Part shown: one piece after another, positions 43,381 through 48,316 of the stretch
Layout of the letters: each line of letters opens with the position of its first letter
How positions within the stretch are numbered: position 1 is the stretch's first letter
Source: Phaeobacter sp. B1627
GTDB lineage: Bacteria; Pseudomonadota; Alphaproteobacteria; Rhodobacterales; Rhodobacteraceae
Assembly: GCF_006265095.1 (NCBI RefSeq)
Contig: NZ_VCNK01000036.1
Location: forward strand, 1-48,316
Length of the DNA: 48,316 nt
Reading direction: 5' to 3'
Made by a program: the position numbers and the translations under genes
Notes under the pieces: generated by a model
Databases searched by the model: none
The model's input: only the letters and a program-made list of their open reading frames with translations
What the model was told of the DNA's origin: nothing

Positions 43381-44418
43381 TCAGATCTGCCCGCGTGCCG
43401 AAAGCATGATGACAATCGGTCGCGTCGCCGGAAGTTCGGCAAGAACGATCATCAGGCTGACGGTGAAGGGGATTGCCAGAACGGCACCGGCGATATTCCA
43501 AAGCGCCCCCCAAAAGGCAAGCGACACCAGAACGACCAGCGGGCTGAGGTTGAAGGCGCGCCCCATGAGGCGCGGTTCAAGGAAATTGCCGATGTAGACT
43601 TGAACGGTAATCAAGGACACAAGCGTGATCAGAGCCAGTTCAATGGACGCCGACTGCACCAGGCTCAGCAACACCGGAAACACCACGGCAATCCATGAAC
43701 CGATATACGGGATGTAGTTCAGAACGCCGATAAGCACCGCCCAAAAAAGAGCGAACTCAATTCCGATCACATACATCACCACGAAAGAGAGCGTGCCGAG
43801 GATCAGGTTGATCAATGTCTTGACCAGCAGATACTGGCCTACCCGATCGTTTATCCGGTCGAGCAGGGACATGATCTTGCGGGCCTTTCCCGCATCCCCG
43901 ATCGCCCGCTCGAGCTTTTCCGAGAAATGGATGCGTTCCGCAAAGACGAAGACCGCGTAAATACTCACCAGAAACAGCGTGACGCCCAGATCCTTGAGCC
44001 CGTTGAGAAACGGCATCAGGATCACAAAGACGTCAATCTGCCCGATTGTGGAGTCTCGCACCCGCTCCCAGCTGGGCGTGCCGTCAAATCCGAACGTATG
44101 GGCGATCTTGCCGATCAGCACATCGAAGTTTCGTTCATAACCGGGCAGTGCATCGACGACCCGCGCGACGCTGGACCCAATGAAGATGAACAGCACCAGA
44201 AAGCCGACTGTGATCGCCAGCAGCACCAGCAGCCGCAAAAGCGTCTTGGGGATGCGGTCCAGAAACGGAATGCGGCACAGGGCGGTGGTGACCCCAAAAA
44301 TCAGGTACAATGCGATGATCGCGTAAACCAACGGCAACATGATCGTCTGGCCGATCCACAACAGCCAGACAACCATGATACACAGCGCCAGGGCATGCGT
44401 CGCCTTTTCAATCCTCAT
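43381..44418 (-). CDS. AI-2E family transporter (PerM/TqsA type)
   Basis: 345 residues with seven to eight predicted membrane helices (ALCIMVVWLLWIGQTIML, LLVLLAITVGFLVLFIFIGS, SFVVMYVIGIEFALFWAVLI, LVVLVSLAFWGALWNIAGAV). Family landmarks are GVLNYIPYIGSWIAVVFPVLL and NFLEPRLMGRAFNLSPLVVL. The family includes exporters of AI-2 and sodium/proton antiporters; substrate unknown. The next gene on this strand (44504) lies upstream in the same direction, separated by 85 bp. Confidence 0.9.
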   Translation of the reverse strand: MRIEKATHALALCIMVVWLLWIGQTIMLPLVYAIIALYLIFGVTTALCRIPFLDRIPKTLLRLLVLLAITVGFLVLFIFIGSSVARVVDALPGYERNFDVLIGKIAHTFGFDGTPSWERVRDSTIGQIDVFVILMPFLNGLKDLGVTLFLVSIYAVFVFAERIHFSEKLERAIGDAGKARKIMSLLDRINDRVGQYLLVKTLINLILGTLSFVVMYVIGIEFALFWAVLIGVLNYIPYIGSWIAVVFPVLLSLVQSASIELALITLVSLITVQVYIGNFLEPRLMGRAFNLSPLVVLVSLAFWGALWNIAGAVLAIPFTVSLMIVLAELPATRPIVIMLSARGQI

Positions 44419-44503
44419 TCCGTGCTCCCTGCGGCTTGGCCATCATCTCGTGCCGCGTGGCAATTGTCGGCGGTTCCCGGACAGTCCATGACCGAGGCGG
44501 ACG

Positions 44504-44698
44504 TCAGAGGATGTCATAAACCCACTGGTCCAAAGCCAACAACGTTGCGGCCAGCACGAGAACCACCATCATCACGATATGGCGCCAGCGGTTATCTCGC
44601 TTGCCCCTTTCCGTCCTTGCGACAAGCAAAGCCAGATATACCGTTGCCAGCCAGATCACCGCCAGCAGGACGATGGTCATATTGGGAGAAAGCCACAT
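44504..44698 (-). CDS. Small two-helix membrane protein
   Basis: 64 residues from the ATG at 44698, chosen because the coding character and first hydrophobic helix begin there (MWLSPNMTIVLLAVIWLATV). A basic loop (RTERGKRDNRWRH) separates two helices, the second being IVMMVVLVLAATLLALDQ. It is unknown, but in the same orientation as the AI-2E transporter and possibly co-transcribed. Confidence 0.55.
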   Translation of the reverse strand: MWLSPNMTIVLLAVIWLATVYLALLVARTERGKRDNRWRHIVMMVVLVLAATLLALDQWVYDIL

Positions 44699-44943
44699 GT
44701 TCGTCTCTTGCCTCTGGATATTAGCGCCAACGTTGAAGCGCGCCTGCAAGGAATGGTTTGCGGGAAACTTCCCGATTGCGTCCCCGTCCGCGCGAAAGAG
44801 ACTGCTCCGTTTGATCACAAGAGCGTTGCTGACCCAAGGGGCTCATCGCGCGGTGAGGTCAAAGGTCGGCCCACGCAGCGGCCTTGAGGACCACCCTGCG
44901 TGACAGATTGCCGGTAGACCGACACGCAGAAACAGTCCCGGCA

Positions 44944-44968
44944 GGGGGCAGGGACACCGAAGGCCCCC
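44944..44968 (-). terminator. Possible hairpin after the porin gene
   Basis: 6-bp stem GGGGGC...GCCCCC with a 13-nt loop, 4 bp beyond the porin stop on the minus strand. No T-run is present, so this is a weak candidate. Confidence 0.3.
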
Positions 44969-44972
44969 GGCA

Positions 44973-46136
44973 TCAGAATGATATACGCAGCCGCATGCCA
45001 ATTTGCACGTACTCCTTCGCCGTCGGCGTCGCCGGGTCAAGGTAGATCGCGTTGACTCCCACACGCAGGCTGTCGGTGATCTCGGCCTCGTAAAACGCCT
45101 CCATTCCGTATTCATCGTCGAGATCCAGGTTATTGGCGTTCAACGCATCGATCAAGGCACGCGACCAATCCGTATAGGACAGTGCGATCCCCCAGCGATC
45201 ACGCCCCCTGCCCTGGATCGGGGATGTACCGCCAACCCCGAGAACGTAATTGGCATCCAGCAGGTGGGGGTTTCCGTCGCCGATGCCGATCTGTCCGAAG
45301 ATACCCCAGCCGCCGCCCGGCGTGGTTGGGTCGACGGACAGGTACTGCTGAAATTTCAAGGCGACATAGGTTATCCCGCGCGTGGTGCTCGCGAAATCCG
45401 CGGCATCGGGAGGCAGCAGCAGGCTGTCCAGATCGGTGGCTTCCGCGGTGCTGTGCGCGACGTTCAGGGTGTAAAACCCGGGAAGATTGCCGATTGTTGT
45501 CTTGTAGGTGGCCGAAGCGTTGTACACGATGCCTTCGGAAAACGGCTTTTTCCAGAAATCGCTGCCCTGCGCGTTGCGCGCGTCGTAGATGAACAGGCTG
45601 TAATTCACCGGATCGGTCGTGACCGAAAGCAAAGCGCCAAGCGCGTAGGGCGGAAAAACGAGGCTGGGTGTCGCGGCGATGCCGGTATAGAGGAAACCGC
45701 CGAGGTCTCCGCCTCCGGCCAGCGGGGTCCCGCGTGCCATTTCGGTTGCGCTGAACTTGCCGATGCTCAGGCGCGTGGACGGCGAGAGTTCCTGGGTCAA
45801 GTTCACCGACAGGGTCGCGTTGGTATCCGCCAACGCGCGTGGCGCGATGGAATAGACGTTCGACGGCCATGCAAGGCCCGATTTCAGCTCGGTGATGTCG
45901 TCACCCCCGGCAACCTCAAGCTGTGCGCTGAGCGTCGCGCCCGCCCAGACATTGCTCCAGGTCAGGAACCCATCGAGCCGTCCGCTGAACTGGATGGCGC
46001 CGTCGGCATCTCCGGACACCGCGCTGTCCGCGTAAAGCGTCGCGCGGAACCGCAGTTGCACATCGTCCGACTGGGCAAGCGCCGCCGCCGGGGTGACAAG
46101 AAGGGTGGCGATCAACCCGCCGATCGATTTTCGCAT
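44973..46136 (-). CDS. OprB-like carbohydrate-selective porin
   Basis: 387 residues. A signal peptide (MRKSIGGLIATLLVTPAAALA-QS) is followed by a beta-rich outer-membrane barrel ending in an aromatic residue (QIGMRLRISF). Family landmarks: GRLDGFLTWSNVWAGATL, LSIGKFSATEMARGTPLAGG, FFYEAEI-like strands near the C-terminus and WGIFGQIGIGDGNPH. OprB-type porins admit sugars and other small solutes. It lies 106 bp downstream of the YtcJ-like gene in the same direction; the two may form a unit in which solute enters through this pore and is hydrolysed in the periplasm. Confidence 0.85.
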   Translation of the reverse strand: MRKSIGGLIATLLVTPAAALAQSDDVQLRFRATLYADSAVSGDADGAIQFSGRLDGFLTWSNVWAGATLSAQLEVAGGDDITELKSGLAWPSNVYSIAPRALADTNATLSVNLTQELSPSTRLSIGKFSATEMARGTPLAGGGDLGGFLYTGIAATPSLVFPPYALGALLSVTTDPVNYSLFIYDARNAQGSDFWKKPFSEGIVYNASATYKTTIGNLPGFYTLNVAHSTAEATDLDSLLLPPDAADFASTTRGITYVALKFQQYLSVDPTTPGGGWGIFGQIGIGDGNPHLLDANYVLGVGGTSPIQGRGRDRWGIALSYTDWSRALIDALNANNLDLDDEYGMEAFYEAEITDSLRVGVNAIYLDPATPTAKEYVQIGMRLRISF

Positions 46137-46242
46137 ATTCGAAACCTTTCGTGGTATCGTCAGGTTCGGGCATTCTTCGGACGCTCAACCTGCGTTTGTC
46201 GCAACGCGGCACTCGGAAACGATCCGGGTGTCGCGGTCTTGC

Positions 46243-48090
46243 TCAGGCGACAAAGGTCTGCCGCCCGTCCATCCAGGTTTCCAGCACCTTGATGGTCCTG
46301 ATCTCGTTCGGGACGACGTCGCGCGGATCCTTGTCGAGGATCACCATGTCGGCATATTTACCGGCCTCCAGGCTGCCGACCTCATGATCCGAGAACAGCT
46401 GCCAGGCGGCTTCGGACGTCAAGGCGCGGATCGCCGATTCAACCGGGATCGTTTCCTGCGGCGCAAGCACATAGTCCGGTTCCTTCCAGGTCGTGCGCGT
46501 CACGGCCATCTCGATCATGTGCAACGGGTCCGGGTCGATCACCATGAAGTCCGAGTGCAGCGTAAAGCCGACCCCGGCTTCTTCGACGCTGCGGCAGCGG
46601 TCAAGAAGCTGGACTTTCTCCTCGCCAAAGACCTCGTCGCGCAGGGCCACGCCCCAGTAGTGGACATGACCGATCAGGAAGCTGGCCGAGACACCCAATT
46701 CCTTCATGCGGGCAATCTGGTCATCGTGCAGGATCGAACAATGTTCGATCCGCGCGCGGACCCGGGACATGTCGATGCCTGCGTCGCGCAGGGCCTCGCA
46801 GGTGTTCAGGATGTTGTCGATGGCCGCATCGCCATTGCCGTGCAGTGCGAGATGCCAGCCTTTTTCGGCCCGCTCCATCGCCAGTCTGGTCAGTTCATCA
46901 GGCTCGAGATAGGCAAGCCCGCGATCCTCGCTGTTCAGGTAGGGGTCGCGCTGAAGCCCGGTGAACCCCTGGTTCGACCCATCGGCGATCAGCTTGTACC
47001 CCGCGATGCGCGCCATGGCGTCGCCATCGCCCTGGCTTACGCCGCCGTCATCCCAGTTTTCCGCCCCGATACTGAAAAGCGGATAGGCGCGGATACGCGC
47101 CGCCAGGCGGCCGCTTTGCGACGCGGCAGCCAGCACTTCGGCATCGGCGGGCGACTGGGTCAGCGCGCCGAGGCTCAATTCGCTGATCGTGGTCAGGCCG
47201 AGCGCGCTCCATTTCTCCAACAGCGCGATCAGCGCCTCCAGCGGCTGGGCTTCAGCCAGCGCGGGGTAGGCCCCGAGAACCCGAAGGTAGGAGATGTTGT
47301 TCTTCATCGTGCCGTTCAGAGTGCCATCGGCGTCGCGGACAAATTCGGCCCCCGGCGGATTTTCGATGTCTGCCGGGATGCCTGCGGCCGCGAACGCCGC
47401 CGAATTTGCATAGGCCAGGTGACCCGAGGCGTTCAGTACAAAGATCGGATGATCGGTCGAGATCGGGTCAAGGTCTGCGAAGGTCAAGGCATCCAGCCCG
47501 TCCTGCACCGCGGGGTCAAAGTTGCGGAACACCAGCCATTCCCCGGCCGGCGTTTCGGCCACGCGCGCGCGGATGTGATCCAGCACCTCGTCCGAGGTCC
47601 GGAACCGGATCATGCCGACATAGTCCATGATGGCATCGACAACGCTGCCAGTGACGACATGCGTGTGCGCATCGATGAAGCCCGGCAGCATGGTCTTGCC
47701 TTCGAGATCAACAACCCTGGCACCGTCACCCGCGACAGCGCGAACTTCGCCTTCGGTGCCCACGGCCAGAATGCGGTTGCCGCGAATGGCAATCGCGTCC
47801 ACCTCCGCGAAATCGTCATCCACCGTCAGCACCGTGCCGTTGGTGAAGATCGTGGTGGATTGGTCCTGTGCCCGCGCCGGTTCGGGAAGCATGGCCGCAA
47901 GCCCGGCGGTGGCAGCACCACCCTTGAGGAAATCCCGGCGCCCTACGATGCCCCAGTCAATGCCCCAGTTACAGGACCAGCCTCCGCCGCTTTCGGCTTT
48001 GGACTTCAGGTCGCGGACCTCTTTGTTTTCCTGAAAAACCCGGTCGAGCAGTCCACTGCAGCAAGGGCAGCCGTAAGTTTCCCTTTTCAT
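46243..48090 (-). CDS. Exported YtcJ-like amidohydrolase with CxCC N-terminus (copy 2)
   Basis: 615 residues from the ATG at 48090, preceded by GGGAGGATTGCG. N-terminus: YGCPCCSG, a charged helix, then the Tat-like signal GRRDFLKGGAATAGLAAM (~49-66). The amidohydrolase_3 domain repeats copy 1 block by block: DAHTHV metal pair, KLIADGSNQGFTGLQR, LHGNGDAAI, IEHCSILHDDQI, HSDFMV and the C-terminal VGSLEAGKYADMVILD. By eye most of the two proteins is identical or conservatively replaced. Hydrolysis of an amide or N-formyl substrate in the periplasm is the family expectation. Its porin neighbour follows on the same strand. Confidence 0.87.
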   Translation of the reverse strand: MKRETYGCPCCSGLLDRVFQENKEVRDLKSKAESGGGWSCNWGIDWGIVGRRDFLKGGAATAGLAAMLPEPARAQDQSTTIFTNGTVLTVDDDFAEVDAIAIRGNRILAVGTEGEVRAVAGDGARVVDLEGKTMLPGFIDAHTHVVTGSVVDAIMDYVGMIRFRTSDEVLDHIRARVAETPAGEWLVFRNFDPAVQDGLDALTFADLDPISTDHPIFVLNASGHLAYANSAAFAAAGIPADIENPPGAEFVRDADGTLNGTMKNNISYLRVLGAYPALAEAQPLEALIALLEKWSALGLTTISELSLGALTQSPADAEVLAAASQSGRLAARIRAYPLFSIGAENWDDGGVSQGDGDAMARIAGYKLIADGSNQGFTGLQRDPYLNSEDRGLAYLEPDELTRLAMERAEKGWHLALHGNGDAAIDNILNTCEALRDAGIDMSRVRARIEHCSILHDDQIARMKELGVSASFLIGHVHYWGVALRDEVFGEEKVQLLDRCRSVEEAGVGFTLHSDFMVIDPDPLHMIEMAVTRTTWKEPDYVLAPQETIPVESAIRALTSEAAWQLFSDHEVGSLEAGKYADMVILDKDPRDVVPNEIRTIKVLETWMDGRQTFVA

Positions 48091-48266
48091 CGCAATCCTC
48101 CCAGTCACTAGTCCAGTTTCCGAGGCAATAATGAATATGTGCCACAAATGATATTGTAGACGGAATTTTTCCATTCTTACCGCACAATTTGCCCTTCCGG
48201 GGAAGTTTTCCAGGTCACATTGGCAAATGGCGGAACCAAAGACGGATTGAGGTGATGTCGATGAAT

Positions 48267-48293
48267 CCGGCTCTGATGATGTAATCGCCCCCT
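48267..48293. repeat. 27-bp imperfect repeat, right copy
   Basis: Begins CCGGCTCTGATGATGTAATC and ends GCCCCCT; same orientation as the copy at 36114-36140, with four mismatches. It lies upstream of the second YtcJ-like gene, near the window edge, so what follows it cannot be seen. Confidence 0.55.
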
Positions 48294-48316
48294 GAGACCT
48301 TCCGCAAGGCCCGCGA

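Noticed and set aside
46093-48111. 672-codon plus-strand frame opposite copy 2 of the amidohydrolase
   Set aside because: The minus strand has metal motifs, a Tat signal and a close paralogue; the plus frame has none.

Overview
The window looks like a chromosome segment from a marine alphaproteobacterium of the Roseobacter group (Rhodobacterales). I infer this from the high-GC coding style, the ABC/amidohydrolase catabolic operons, and the formaldehyde/quinoprotein-dehydrogenase gene neighbourhood at the left end, which resembles XoxF-type methanol-oxidation loci of Paracoccus and roseobacters. No rRNA, tRNA or CRISPR array was seen. All family calls come from reading motifs by eye; no database search was run.

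Layout. (1) 1-8.1 kb: C1/quinoprotein neighbourhood. It holds the first codons of a class III (glutathione-dependent formaldehyde) alcohol dehydrogenase, a secreted orphan, a zinc metallo-hydrolase and a SoxYZ-like carrier of the quinoprotein-associated type, and a minus-strand operon of LuxR response regulator, FIST sensor protein, hybrid histidine kinase and two exported proteins. (2) 8.5-9.6 kb: an isolated, AT-richer lysozyme-like gene. (3) 10.3-21.4 kb: a polyamine-type ABC importer followed by an amidohydrolase, an M20 peptidase, a nucleoside hydrolase, a divergent M20 amidohydrolase, a phosphoribosyltransferase and an adenine-deaminase-like enzyme. This reads as a purine/nucleoside scavenging unit. 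(4) 21.6-27.6 kb: aldehyde dehydrogenase, luciferase-like monooxygenase, flavin reductase with a Nudix-like tail, alpha/beta hydrolase, DUF1185 protein and a divergent GntR regulator, then a carboxymuconolactone-decarboxylase-like protein. The logic matches oxidative ring opening of an N-methylpyridinium compound (trigonelline or homarine).

(5) 28.1-35.8 kb: the most unusual part. A 138-residue two-part peptide (acidic N-terminal half, strongly cationic four-cysteine C-terminal half) is followed by a strong hairpin, a small acidic coiled-coil protein, a subtilase without signal peptide, a LuxR-type regulator with a degenerate receiver, a winged-helix/TPR regulator, a PAP2/vanadium-haloperoxidase-fold enzyme with a 12-fold Asn-Arg repeat, and a second subtilase overlapping it. 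I know of no described system with this content. It may make, modify and mature a cationic peptide.

(6) 36.1-48.3 kb: a patchwork region bounded by two similar Tat-type YtcJ amidohydrolases, both with a Cys-x-Cys-Cys N-terminus. Just outside them lie two imperfect 27-bp repeats in the same orientation. Inside are a decayed IS3-family element, a membrane alpha/beta hydrolase, abutting fragments of an amidase and an outer-membrane barrel, a GltS-type symporter, an AI-2E-type transporter, a small membrane protein and an OprB-like porin. Decay, fragments and repeats suggest assembly by transfer and deletion.
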